Origin: a virus
DNA length: 38,938 nucleotides
Strand: one strand, 5' to 3'
Virus record (IMG/VR): IMGVR_UViG_3300025759_000236
Span: 1-38,938 of that record
Shown: one piece after another, positions 7,451 to 13,107 of the stretch
How the letters are laid out: each line of letters starts with the position of its first letter
Position numbering within the stretch: the stretch's first letter is position 1
Made by a program: the position numbers and the translations under genes
The notes under the pieces: generated by a model
Databases searched by the model: none
Told to the model about the DNA's origin: nothing
Seen by the model: only the letters and a program-made list of their open reading frames with translations

Positions 7451-7630
7451 ATGAGTAAGAAGCTTACTGCTCGTAAGGTCATCATCGACCTGAACGAGCT
7501 GAAGTACCAGGACGGTGCAGGATGGGAACGCATTGCTCTTCTCGAGCTGCCTCCCGTTCCTGAGACACTGGAAGATGCCGAGCGTGAAGTGCGTTCCCTG
7601 AACATCCAGGGTCGCGTCTTCTGCGGCTAA
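7451..7630 (+). CDS. Small early protein, 59 aa
   Basis: ATG at 7451 (the upstream ATGCC is out of frame) opens MSKKLTARKVIIDLNELKYQ, ending with NIQGRVFCG and TAA at 7628-7630. It has a beta-like N-terminal half, an LLELPPVPETLEDAEREVRS linker and helix, and balanced composition. It shares the GC-rich codon use of its neighbours. It reads as a normal small soluble protein, with no recognised family. Confidence 0.6.
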   Translation: MSKKLTARKVIIDLNELKYQDGAGWERIALLELPPVPETLEDAEREVRSLNIQGRVFCG

Positions 7631-7695
7631 CACTATCATCTGCGCACGGGAATCATCCACGATGGACGCGATTCCCACTTTTTCACCCCATCATT

Positions 7696-7809
7696 ATGTC
7701 CTACATACACATGGAATACGCACACTTGCTCGACGTACAGTCGGGCGTCATCCTCTCTGCCATCATCGTGTTCGGCAGCTTTCTTCTGGAATACATCCAG
7801 AAGTCCTAA
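7696..7809 (+). CDS. Tiny membrane protein, 37 aa
   Basis: MSYIHMEYAHLLDVQSGVIL begins the frame; SGVILSAIIVFGSFLLEYI (residues 16-34) is a clear single transmembrane segment with QKS at the C-terminus. The stop is TAA at 7807-7809. It lies 65 bases after the 59-aa gene and 18 bases before the next. Short single-span proteins in early phage cassettes often act on the host membrane or are holin-like; the role here is unknown. Confidence 0.5.
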   Translation: MSYIHMEYAHLLDVQSGVILSAIIVFGSFLLEYIQKS

Positions 7810-7827
7810 CCCTTAAACCCTGGAAAC

Positions 7828-8052
7828 ATGCCTACTAACATGTCCTACCGACTTTCTCAAACTCCTGGGAAAGATGTTCTGAGAACACCAACCCTGCGTG
7901 ACCTGTCGACTGTTGACACAGGTCCTTGTTGGAAAACAGATTACGCGAACGCACGTTCGAAGTTTATTAACTTCGCGCAGGTGCGAGTTAATCTGAACTA
8001 CCATCAGTGGAAAAAGTCACTGAAATCCTCGCATGCTTACGGACTTGACTAA
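7828..8052 (+). CDS. Hypothetical early protein, 74 aa
   Basis: MPTNMSYRLSQTPGKDVLRT starts the frame; a second ATG at codon 5 could also serve. The rest is polar with a positively charged C-terminal half (NLNYHQWKKSLKSSHAYGLD). No family is recognised. The frame is preferred over the antisense one because strand and spacing agree with the cassette, and hairpins follow its stop. Confidence 0.5.
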   Translation: MPTNMSYRLSQTPGKDVLRTPTLRDLSTVDTGPCWKTDYANARSKFINFAQVRVNLNYHQWKKSLKSSHAYGLD

Positions 8053-8089
8053 GCAGTGCGAAAAGCGTATGAACCGCAGCCATACGGTC

Positions 8090-8151
8090 CTGGACATGGT
8101 CCAGCTTAACTGAAGTGTAACCCCTGCCATACCTACACCGTGGCGGGGGTT
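8090..8151 (+). terminator. Two hairpins after the 74-aa gene
   Basis: CTGGAC-ATG-GTCCAG lies at 8090-8104. An 11-bp stem, AACCCCTGCCA / TGGCGGGGGTT, lies at 8119-8129 / 8141-8151 with an 11-base loop. The second is strong enough to end transcription but is not followed by a T-run. Confidence 0.5.
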
Positions 8152-8169
8152 ATTCCCGGGCCAGGCTAT

Positions 8170-8234
8170 GCAACAACGATGCAATGACTATTGCACTATC
8201 ATTGCCTTGCAATGACTGACTAAAAGTGAAAACA
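8170..8234 (+). promoter_or_regulatory. Upstream block with AAAAGTGAAAACA motif (copy 1)
   Basis: The block begins GCAACAACGA (8170-8179), contains repeats of GCAATGAC, and ends with AAAAGTGAAAACA (8222-8234), 16 bases before the ATG of the duplicated gene copy B. A related block is at 8601-8672. The motif recurs ahead of other plus-strand genes, so I read it as a phage promoter or activator site. Confidence 0.55.
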
Positions 8235-8250
8235 GCCACGAGAAGTAGCC

Positions 8251-8493
8251 ATGAGTGAATCTATTTCCCCCATCCAGGCGCCAGTTGAGCTCAGCTCCTG
8301 CGTAATCGTCACCCTTAGCGATGGCTCTGCCTACCTCACAAAACGTGACGGTGGCGAGCGCATCTGCAAAGCGTACTCGTTCGAAGACGCAGACGAAAAC
8401 TGGCGATCCAAAACTACGTTCTTTGCCAAAACTGGCGAAGACGGGTTCTGGTGCGCTTACGATAGCCGAAAGGTTACGAAAACGCTTGACTAA
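8251..8493 (+). CDS. Small early protein, copy B of a duplicated family (80 aa)
   Basis: 80 aa, starting MSESISPIQAPVELSSCVIV. It is paralogous along its full length to the protein at 6679-6924, and both end in a VT-T/K-TLD tail. The two genes are 1.3 kb apart and separated by unrelated small genes, so the duplication is old or has been broken up by insertions. The ATG at 8251 follows the AAAAGTGAAAACA motif by 16 bases, giving a short leader. The stop is followed by the long hairpins at 8504-8590. The function is unknown. Confidence 0.72.
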   Translation: MSESISPIQAPVELSSCVIVTLSDGSAYLTKRDGGERICKAYSFEDADENWRSKTTFFAKTGEDGFWCAYDSRKVTKTLD

Positions 8494-8503
8494 AGCGTTA
8501 CTA

Positions 8504-8590
8504 CTACAGTTACTAGCTTGGCTTCGGCCTTGCTAGTGCTGTAGCAAAGTGTTGCAGTGCTTAAACGTAAGCATTGCAATACTTTTTTTT
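8504..8590 (+). terminator. Long TTCG hairpin followed by an intrinsic terminator
   Basis: The first hairpin spans 8504-8544: CTACAG/CTGTAG at its base, ACTAGC/GCTAGT in the middle and GGC-TTCG-GCC at its tip. The second pairs 8547-8562 with 8569-8584 over 16 positions including G-U pairs and runs straight into eight Ts (8583-8590), a textbook rho-independent terminator. Confidence 0.75.
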
Positions 8591-8600
8591 CACTATCACT

Positions 8601-8672
8601 GCAACAACGACGGTGTACACTGTCATCGCAACGCACAGTCCTTGCTGCAATAACGTACGATAAGTGAAAGCA
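8601..8672 (+). promoter_or_regulatory. Upstream block with ATAAGTGAAAGCA motif (copy 2)
   Basis: It starts with the same GCAACAACGA (8601-8610) as the block at 8170 and ends in ATAAGTGAAAGCA (8660-8672) followed by GCACAGAGAG, matching AGCCACGAGAAG of copy 1. It lies right after a strong terminator, as expected for a new promoter. The gene that follows begins about 108 bases downstream. Confidence 0.5.
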
Positions 8673-8779
8673 GCACAGAGAGTTAGCGAGTGCAAGTAGC
8701 AGTTGCTATGCACGGAATTTCCTTACTTTTTCATATCTATACTAAACTCAGTATTTATAGATATATAACTTTTTCTGCC

Positions 8780-9133
8780 ATGTCTCAACCTATCGACAAA
8801 CAAATCGTTCCAGGAGCATTTACCTACAGAGCAAAACAATACCGTGATGTACGAGACTTTATGCAGCGTAACGCTCCAGAGTCTGGCGTACTTACAAATA
8901 TGTTGCTTGTACGTAGCTTTTCTCAACACTGCGAACATTTTCCTGTCTATGACAAATCTATGCTGGCTGTCTATACTGTGCCTAGCGAACGTGATAACCA
9001 CACTTGGCTTACAATCTACCATGACACTATGGGTATGATTGCACAAACGGAACTCTGCCGTACGTTGCCTTATTTCTTGGCTACCTTCAAAAAGCATAAC
9101 ATTCTTATTAACCCTAAACCCAGTCCTTACTGA
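8780..9133 (+). CDS. Hypothetical protein, 117 aa
   Basis: Start taken at the ATG at 8780 (MSQPIDKQIVPGAFTYRAKQ), after an AT-rich leader. A longer frame from 8690 would begin in non-coding-looking sequence. The protein has a helix-rich middle (YRDVRDFMQRNAPESGVLTN), a beta-like part (LAVYTVPSERDNHTWLTIYH) and a C-terminal KKHNILINPKPSPY. No family is recognised. It is followed two bases later by a membrane-protein gene. Confidence 0.62.
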   Translation: MSQPIDKQIVPGAFTYRAKQYRDVRDFMQRNAPESGVLTNMLLVRSFSQHCEHFPVYDKSMLAVYTVPSERDNHTWLTIYHDTMGMIAQTELCRTLPYFLATFKKHNILINPKPSPY

Positions 9134-9134
9134 T

Positions 9135-9335
9135 ATGATGCGTTCTCTTTTCTTCTTCTGTTGTTTTTGTGCTATTTCATTGTACTCTGCATTTCTTGCA
9201 GGTGCAGTGTTTTTCCAGGCACACGATATTTTCATCACTTACAATGTTGCTATTAGCAATTTCATTGTATTTATTGCTGGTCTTACTAGCATAACGTGCC
9301 TTGGCGCATGTTATGTTGGTCTGACTGACGAGTAA
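9135..9335 (+). CDS. Small two-span membrane protein, 66 aa
   Basis: MMRSLFFFCCFCAISLYSAF opens a frame with two hydrophobic segments, residues 5-24 and about 38-58 (SNFIVFIAGLTSITCLGACYV), joined by a short polar loop (QAHDIFITYN), ending GLTDE. Two spans with a tight loop are typical of small holins, and also of unknown early membrane proteins. A holin is expected somewhere, because the phage amidase has no signal peptide, but the distance to it (6 kb) makes the link weak. It begins two bases after the stop of the 117-aa gene. Confidence 0.6.
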   Translation: MMRSLFFFCCFCAISLYSAFLAGAVFFQAHDIFITYNVAISNFIVFIAGLTSITCLGACYVGLTDE

Positions 9336-9337
9336 GT

Positions 9338-9422
9338 CATCCGGGGTGGATGTTAGGTCAGCTATGTGGGTACAGTATTATTCTGTACCTGCATAGTCTG
9401 TCCTTATCGAAAAGTGAAAACA
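9338..9422 (+). promoter_or_regulatory. Hairpins followed by AAAAGTGAAAACA motif
   Basis: Directly after the stop is CATCC-GGGGT-GGATG (9338-9352). Next is a long hairpin CTATG..GGTACAG-TATTATT-CTGTACC..CATAG (9362-9396), then CTGTCCTTATCG and AAAAGTGAAAACA (9410-9422). The order hairpin, TGTCYTTATC, motif is repeated before 12297 and in part before 13703. Confidence 0.55.
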
Positions 9423-9460
9423 ATATCGATAAATAGTAGTTATTTCTAAAATTTTTTGCC

Positions 9461-9757
9461 ATGATTATCATCCGTACCCTTTCTCAACTCAAGTCTTTTG
9501 CCAAGCGTACTCATTATGACACTGTAACTGTTTACAAAGGCAGTGGTCGTAATAAAACCCGTACATTGGTTATGGTTTTTGATTCTTACGAATACGACAA
9601 TAATGGTTGTAATTGTTACGAACCAAATGTTATCGGCATGAAAACAACCAGGATTATTTATAATCCTAAGCGTGCTGGTACATCTTACAGAGCATTTGAT
9701 GAGGCTCGACATATTGTTGACCCACGTCGATATCCTCTATTGGAGTTACCGTTCTAA
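9461..9757 (+). CDS. Hypothetical protein, 98 aa
   Basis: MIIIRTLSQLKSFAKRTHYD begins a basic, beta-rich small protein (VTVYKGSGRNKTRTLVMVFD, then SYEYDNNGCNCYEPNVIGMK). A C-x-C pair sits in the middle and LEPRRYP-like residues near the end. No family is recognised. The ATG at 9461 lies 38 bases after the promoter-like motif. Composition returns here to the AT-rich phage average. Confidence 0.65.
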   Translation: MIIIRTLSQLKSFAKRTHYDTVTVYKGSGRNKTRTLVMVFDSYEYDNNGCNCYEPNVIGMKTTRIIYNPKRAGTSYRAFDEARHIVDPRRYPLLELPF

Positions 9758-9782
9758 ATTGGCCTGGTATTGCAAGCTCATG

Positions 9783-9880
9783 TTATCTATGCCTAGATAA
9801 TGTGGGACTACTACGGCCTCAATCCTGAGCAAGATTATAAACTGCGTAGTAATATGGGAGGAGCTGGGCATGGCTCCTCC
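9783..9880 (+). terminator. Three-hairpin intergenic element ending in a terminator-like stem
   Basis: TTATCTA-TGCC-TAGATAA lies at 9783-9800. TACTACG...CGTAGTA (9809-9815 / 9845-9851) is next. An 8-bp stem GGAGGAGC / GCTCCTCC at 9857-9880 follows, then a T-rich tract. The first loop (ATGCC) is complementary to the third loop (GGCAT), so a loop-loop contact is possible. Together they fill the 161-base gap before the gene at 9919. Confidence 0.55.
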
Positions 9881-9918
9881 TGTATTATGTTTTATATTTG
9901 TCAGACAAATAACAGAAT

Positions 9919-10230
9919 ATGGTAGTATATCAGTACATCAGAAACAATACAATATTTGTAACGCCGTCTTTCGAACTTGCACATCATCGTAACCAACAAG
10001 GCAATGTTTTAGCAGAGGTAATTACAAATGCAAGCACACCCGATTATTATTATGAGGAGTCTTGCAAAGAATGTCATGTACCTCAAAGATATCATGTAGG
10101 TGGCAAGATTACACCTTGCGGATGCCCTGCATCACCTATACTTATCGCTGAAACATGGCAGCAAGAACAATTTTATTGGCATATGAAATCAATACATAAA
10201 AGAATTTACACACCAGATGAAACTAATTAA
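9919..10230 (+). CDS. Small Cys-rich protein, possible zinc ribbon (103 aa)
   Basis: MVVYQYIRNNTIFVTPSFEL starts the protein. Residues 48-70 contain SCKECHVPQRYHV and TPCGCP, i.e. two CxxC/CxC pairs (plus His) spaced like a zinc ribbon. The rest has a Trp/Phe-rich helix (AETWQQEQFYWHMKSIHKRI). A nucleic-acid or protein-binding zinc module is a reasonable guess. It overlaps the next gene by 14 bases. Confidence 0.65.
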   Translation: MVVYQYIRNNTIFVTPSFELAHHRNQQGNVLAEVITNASTPDYYYEESCKECHVPQRYHVGGKITPCGCPASPILIAETWQQEQFYWHMKSIHKRIYTPDETN

Positions 10231-10561
10231 AGCAAAGAAATTAAGAAAGATGACATACCAAGACTTGTCTTGGGGTGTACATCCAAAGATGAGCGGTATG
10301 CAAGCTCAAATAGAACTCCCTAACGGATTTATTGTTAACGTTGTTTACCTTGATAACGATCAGCTCAAGTCACCAGGCTTTGAATGTTCGCATACACACA
10401 AGGATCCAGTGGTTCAACATTACATAGAGCTGGAAGACAATCCAGAATATGTACCTCAAAAAGGTATGTCAATAGAAGGTGTCGATGAGTACATACAAAG
10501 TGTACAAAAGTTGCCACGTCCTATTGTAATGAAAACTCAGATCAAACCTTCTTCTTTGTAA
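10217..10561 (+). CDS. Hypothetical protein, 114 aa
   Basis: MKLIKAKKLRKMTYQDLSWG begins a protein with a beta-rich core (MQAQIELPNGFIVNVVYLDN) and an acidic middle (YIELEDNPEYVPQKGMSIEG), then a helix. No family is recognised. It is translationally linked to the zinc-ribbon-like gene (14-base overlap). The tRNA-Leu gene begins 15 bases after its stop. Confidence 0.65.
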   Translation: MKLIKAKKLRKMTYQDLSWGVHPKMSGMQAQIELPNGFIVNVVYLDNDQLKSPGFECSHTHKDPVVQHYIELEDNPEYVPQKGMSIEGVDEYIQSVQKLPRPIVMKTQIKPSSL

Positions 10562-10576
10562 AGTTGTAGGTTTGCA

Positions 10577-10662
10577 GCCACTGTGATGGAATAGGTAGAC
10601 ATGACAGACTTAAACTCTGTTGGGCAGTATTGCCCGTACCGGTTCGAGTCCGGTCAGTGGTA
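10577..10662 (+). tRNA. tRNA-Leu (anticodon TAA)
   Basis: Acceptor stem GCCACTG / CAGTGGT with a G-U first pair; anticodon stem ACAGA / TCTGT enclosing loop CTTAAAC; the long variable arm typical of Leu (GGGC...GCCC); T arm ACCGG-TTCGAGT-CCGGT; discriminator A. No CCA is encoded. It reads TTA, a very common Leu codon in this AT-rich genome. Confidence 0.93.
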
Positions 10663-10687
10663 CATATAAATACACAGATAAAAAAAT

Positions 10688-10960
10688 ATGGAAGGAAAAC
10701 AATTTGAAACTATTTCAGGCATTGTATTCAATCTTCAAGAACACCATGGTCTTGACGCTAGATTTGAACTGTATGAAGAGATTAGAGATGGTCTTAAAAA
10801 ACCTACAAGTTGTAGACGGATTGGTGATATAATGAAGATTGAAGAAACTGAAGTTGTCGGTATCGAAAAAATTCATATTATTACCAAAGTAACTACGATT
10901 GATTATAAAATATATAACTTGTCTCATCGTATGAAATCCAAAGAAGAACAAAATGGCTAA
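10688..10960 (+). CDS. Hypothetical protein, 90 aa
   Basis: MEGKQFETISGIVFNLQEHH starts a small charged protein with a helical first half (GLDARFELYEEIRDGLKKPT) and a beta-like second half (VVGIEKIHIITKVTTIDYKI). No family is recognised. It overlaps the following 43-aa gene by eight bases (ATGGCTAA) and sits between tRNA genes, a common place for small accessory phage genes. Confidence 0.62.
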   Translation: MEGKQFETISGIVFNLQEHHGLDARFELYEEIRDGLKKPTSCRRIGDIMKIEETEVVGIEKIHIITKVTTIDYKIYNLSHRMKSKEEQNG

Positions 10961-11084
10961 AAATATTTCTAACTACCAAGAAAAGAATTTTACCAAAAAC
11001 CCTGGTATACATGCTACATCTAAAACTTCTAATAACAAGAGCTCTAAGCTCTACAAAAAGAAGTATAGAGGACAAGGTAGATAA
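10953..11084 (+). CDS. Small basic protein, 43 aa
   Basis: ATG at 10953 opens MAKNISNYQEKNFTKNPGIH, followed by ATSKTSNNKSSKLYKKKYRG and QGR, ending with TAA at 11082-11084. The C-terminal SKTSNNKSSKLYKKKYRGQG resembles small basic proteins I recall from Bacteroidota phages, always unassigned. Its charge suggests RNA or DNA binding. The 8-base overlap with the preceding gene supports real translation. Confidence 0.6.
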   Translation: MAKNISNYQEKNFTKNPGIHATSKTSNNKSSKLYKKKYRGQGR

Positions 11085-11318
11085 TATTGCTGTGGAATCA
11101 GCAGGAGGATAGGCTCTCTTGAAACATGCCTGCAGCTGTCGGTATTGGTCGTAATTCCAACAGTCAAGTTAAACACGACTGCGAGCCGCCTGATCGTACT
11201 AGAAATCAGGAAGTCGTGCAACTTAGTTGTGCGCCTAGCTACCCTTGGTCTAATATGGGAGACTCATTACATTCTGATGGCAAGAATGAGTTAGTCACGG
11301 GCTATGTTCCGTGCATAT
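11085..11318 (+). ncRNA. Gene-free structured region before the tRNA pair
   Basis: 234 bases without a credible gene. A nested stem CACGACT...AGTCGTG (11174-11180 / 11212-11218) encloses CCTGAT...ATCAGG (11189-11194 / 11205-11210). Nearby are CATTCT / AGAATG (about 11262-11282) and CACGG / CCGTG just before the tRNA. The density of stems suggests a small RNA or structured leader of the tRNA transcript; no known RNA family is recognised. Confidence 0.4.
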
Positions 11319-11392
11319 GCGCTTGTAGCTCAGTTGGTTAGAGCATCCGACTCATAATCGGCAGGTCCTTGGTTCAAGCCCAAGCAGGCGCA
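11319..11392 (+). tRNA. tRNA-Met (anticodon CAT)
   Basis: Acceptor GCGCTTG / CAGGCGC, D arm GCTC-AGTTGGTTA-GAGC, anticodon stem CCGA / TCGG with loop CTCATAA, T arm CTTGG-TTCAAGC-CCAAG, discriminator A, no CCA. The GACTCATAATC anticodon arm resembles elongator Met; a lysidine-modified Ile2 tRNA also has CAT and cannot be excluded by eye. Confidence 0.9.
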
Positions 11393-11460
11393 CGCCAGTT
11401 GCCTACGTGTCAGAAAGAGGGGCAACATTCATCGGGAGCTGACACTCCACGGATGATTTA
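11393..11460 (+). ncRNA. Structured spacer between tRNA-Met and tRNA-Arg
   Basis: The 68-base spacer holds several stems that cannot all form together: GTTGCC / GGCAAC, GTGTCAG / CTGACAC, and CATCGGGAG / CTCCACGGATG. It may guide processing of the tRNA precursor. No gene is seen. Confidence 0.35.
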
Positions 11461-11534
11461 ACTCCCTTAGCTCAACCGGATAGAGCAACAGCCTTCTAAG
11501 CTGTAGGTTATAGGTTCAAGTCCTATAGGGAGTA
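11461..11534 (+). tRNA. tRNA-Arg (anticodon TCT)
   Basis: Acceptor ACTCCCT / AGGGAGT, D arm GCTC..GAGC, anticodon stem ACAGC / GCTGT with loop CTTCTAA, T arm ATAGG-TTCAAGT-CCTAT, discriminator A, no CCA. It reads AGA, which is frequent in the AT-rich phage genes. Confidence 0.93.
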
Positions 11535-11569
11535 CAAATTTAGATAATTAGTAAACAAAAACAGATACA

Positions 11570-11773
11570 ATGAGAAACAAATTAATTCTTACAGCACTGA
11601 CTGTGCTTTGTACCAGTTGTTACGGTCCTGCTCGAATGATAAATCACAGGTCACCTGACAATTGGCGTCGCGCACCAAAAGGATTTAAATGCGATGCTTA
11701 CTCTAATCTTAATCACAATGGCACAGACACCAACAGTAATGTACACCACATCACGTGGCACACAATCCATTGA
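11570..11773 (+). CDS. Small putative lipoprotein, 67 aa
   Basis: MRNKLILTALTVLCTSCYGP is a short signal peptide with a lipobox-like LCTSC, so Cys17 could be the lipidated residue. The mature part is polar (NHRSPDNWRRAPKGFKCDAY). Its last 18 codons overlap the next gene in another frame and are His/Thr-rich, so the true end may be constrained by that gene. Exported small lipoproteins of phages are often superinfection-exclusion or spanin-like factors; nothing here decides. Confidence 0.5.
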   Translation: MRNKLILTALTVLCTSCYGPARMINHRSPDNWRRAPKGFKCDAYSNLNHNGTDTNSNVHHITWHTIH

Positions 11774-12167
11774 TTCAATGGACATTGGCTACGTGTACAA
11801 TGCAAGCAAGTACATCGTTCGTCAACATGGCAAAAAAGACTTGCAAGATACAATACAAGCTGCAGAAGAAGGCACAGCAAGGCTGATCCTTAAGTGGCTT
11901 GTACTCTTACACAAAGAGGAGTACGAAAACTCTTATGAACATCGTTGTGCATTATGGAATTCCCTACCAGAGCAATTCCAATACGATGGTAATCATGCTC
12001 ATCCTGACGGTGACGATAGAGATGTTCTCTTCGACGACGACTATGTGTATGAAGTTAACGAAGACAGGGTAACTGTAGAAAAGTTATTGCAACAGTGCAG
12101 TGACTTTGTTCATTTATATCGTTACCCTGAGGTTCCTCTACGGCGGAAACGTTCGCACTTTATATGA
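11718..12167 (+). CDS. Hypothetical acidic protein, up to 149 aa
   Basis: From the ATG at 11718 it starts MAQTPTVMYTTSRGTQSIDS. A later ATG at 11778 (MDIGYVYNASKYIVRQHGKK) would remove the 56-base overlap with the lipoprotein gene and give 129 aa; I keep the longer form because the extra residues look like protein. The central part is helical (QDTIQAAEEGTARLILKWLV), followed by an acidic stretch (HPDGDDRDVLFDDDYVYEVN). No family is recognised. Its TGA lies inside the first stem of the structured element at 12164. Confidence 0.58.
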   Translation: MAQTPTVMYTTSRGTQSIDSMDIGYVYNASKYIVRQHGKKDLQDTIQAAEEGTARLILKWLVLLHKEEYENSYEHRCALWNSLPEQFQYDGNHAHPDGDDRDVLFDDDYVYEVNEDRVTVEKLLQQCSDFVHLYRYPEVPLRRKRSHFI

Positions 12168-12269
12168 AACATTGGCTGAAACGTCAGCATTAAGACGAAC
12201 AAAAACTAAACATGGTTAGATGTTTCATCATTAGGTTAAATTTGGTTTAGGCAGTTTTTTAGTTCTGCC
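12164..12269 (+). ncRNA. Structured intergenic element A with potential pseudoknot
   Basis: ATGAAACAT (12164-12172) pairs perfectly with ATGTTTCAT (12220-12228) and encloses GCTGA-AACG-TCAGC and CTAA/TTAG stems. Next is GGCAG-N10-CTGCC (12250-12269). The last seven loop bases, TTTAGTT (12258-12264), are complementary to AACTAAA (12204-12210), which overlaps the CTAA/TTAG stem. The element at 13598 has the same kind of loop pairing with different bases. Confidence 0.5.
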
Positions 12270-12280
12270 TGTCTTTATCT

Positions 12281-12293
12281 AAAAGTGAAAACA
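12281..12293 (+). promoter_or_regulatory. AAAAGTGAAAACA motif, copy 4
   Basis: Exact AAAAGTGAAAACA preceded by TGTCTTTATCT and the GGCAG/CTGCC hairpin. It ends only three bases before the ATG at 12297, so if it is a core promoter the message is almost leaderless; alternatively the motif also serves as an A-rich initiation signal. Confidence 0.55.
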
Positions 12294-12296
12294 ATA

Positions 12297-12767
12297 ATGA
12301 AAATTAGTAACACAATTATTAAATACATGTATACATATCAAGAATATCTAATACTAATGGGATCTATTGCAGGTTTAGCTATAGTTGCATTAGTTGTAAG
12401 AAATAGAAGCAAAAAAAAACAAGAAAAAACACAACAATGGAATGATTTAAATCAAATGTTTACAGATTTATATAATGCAAATGATTCTTTAAAACAAGAC
12501 TTGCATTATTCTGCTGCTAAAGTAAAAGTTATGTCTTCTATACAAGACACTTTAAAACTTAGTGCAGAAACTATGTACGAAGTAAATACTAATCTGATGG
12601 AAACATTAGAAAAAACAGTTCGTGCTTGTGATGCTTTACAGCAAGAAATACTTTACTTAAAAGGAGAGCTAAAGAATGTAGAGAAAAGCCCAGAAGATGA
12701 TTTAGATGATTGGTATCAGATACAAACTGCAGATCCTAATCAAATAAATCTTTTCGAAAATGAGTAA
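12297..12767 (+). CDS. Membrane-anchored coiled-coil protein, 156 aa
   Basis: Start set at the ATG at 12297 (MKISNTIIKYMYTYQEYLIL); the upstream GTG belongs to the promoter-like motif. One transmembrane helix (about residues 18-36, LILMGSIAGLAIVALVV) is followed by a basic stop (RNRSKKKQEK) and a long coiled coil (residues 45-130), ending acidic (SPEDDLDDWYQI). The topology resembles small anchored scaffold or Rz-like proteins, but the anchor-first layout with a cytosolic coil is also seen in membrane adaptors of phage infection. Its stop overlaps the next start by eight bases. Confidence 0.68.
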   Translation: MKISNTIIKYMYTYQEYLILMGSIAGLAIVALVVRNRSKKKQEKTQQWNDLNQMFTDLYNANDSLKQDLHYSAAKVKVMSSIQDTLKLSAETMYEVNTNLMETLEKTVRACDALQQEILYLKGELKNVEKSPEDDLDDWYQIQTADPNQINLFENE

Positions 12768-13053
12768 AAAAGTTACATATACTCCTGCTAGTTCAATTGA
12801 CCCAGATGAACTAGCAATGATGTGGGTAAATTATTTGTTGCAAGAATTGCGTTTAGCATTTCTTACAAATAAATATGAAATAGAATTAAAACAACCGTTC
12901 AATGTTAAGTATCTAAAATACAAGTGGGTTGATGCACTAGCACAAGCCAACCGTATTTGTGAACGAGAAGAACAATATGAACATTGTGCTGAGATTCTTC
13001 AAATGCAATCAAAACTAAGTACAAATAATAAAATTAACCTAAGTAAAGGGTGA
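12760..13053 (+). CDS. Hypothetical protein, 97 aa, helical
   Basis: MSKKVTYTPASSIDPDELAM begins a mostly helical protein (MWVNYLLQELRLAFLTNKYE; ANRICEREEQYEHCAEILQM). No family is recognised. It overlaps the preceding membrane-anchored coiled-coil gene by eight bases, so the two products may work together. A 54-base gap follows with an A-rich leader for the next gene. Confidence 0.62.
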   Translation: MSKKVTYTPASSIDPDELAMMWVNYLLQELRLAFLTNKYEIELKQPFNVKYLKYKWVDALAQANRICEREEQYEHCAEILQMQSKLSTNNKINLSKG

Positions 13054-13107
13054 TGAGGCTGTCTGCCTATAATAGACAAAATAGAAACAATTAAATTTTT
13101 AGAAACA

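Noticed and set aside
7436-8004. Minus-strand open frames in the GC-rich cassette (7436-7678, 7813-8004)
   Set aside because: GC-rich sequence has few stops on either strand; the plus-strand genes with hairpins after their stops explain the region.
8723-9238. A 171-codon minus-strand frame opposite the 117-aa gene
   Set aside because: Wrong strand for the cassette, rich in His, Arg and Cys as expected for an antisense shadow, and without a plausible leader.
9801-9923. A 40-codon frame starting MWDYYGLNPEQDYKLR and ending at the start of the gene at 9919
   Set aside because: It covers two strong hairpins (9809-9851, 9857-9880), which explain the base pattern better than coding; kept only as a remote possibility.
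11126-11341. A 71-codon open frame before tRNA-Met
   Set aside because: It runs through hairpins and ends inside the tRNA gene; its composition is not protein-like.
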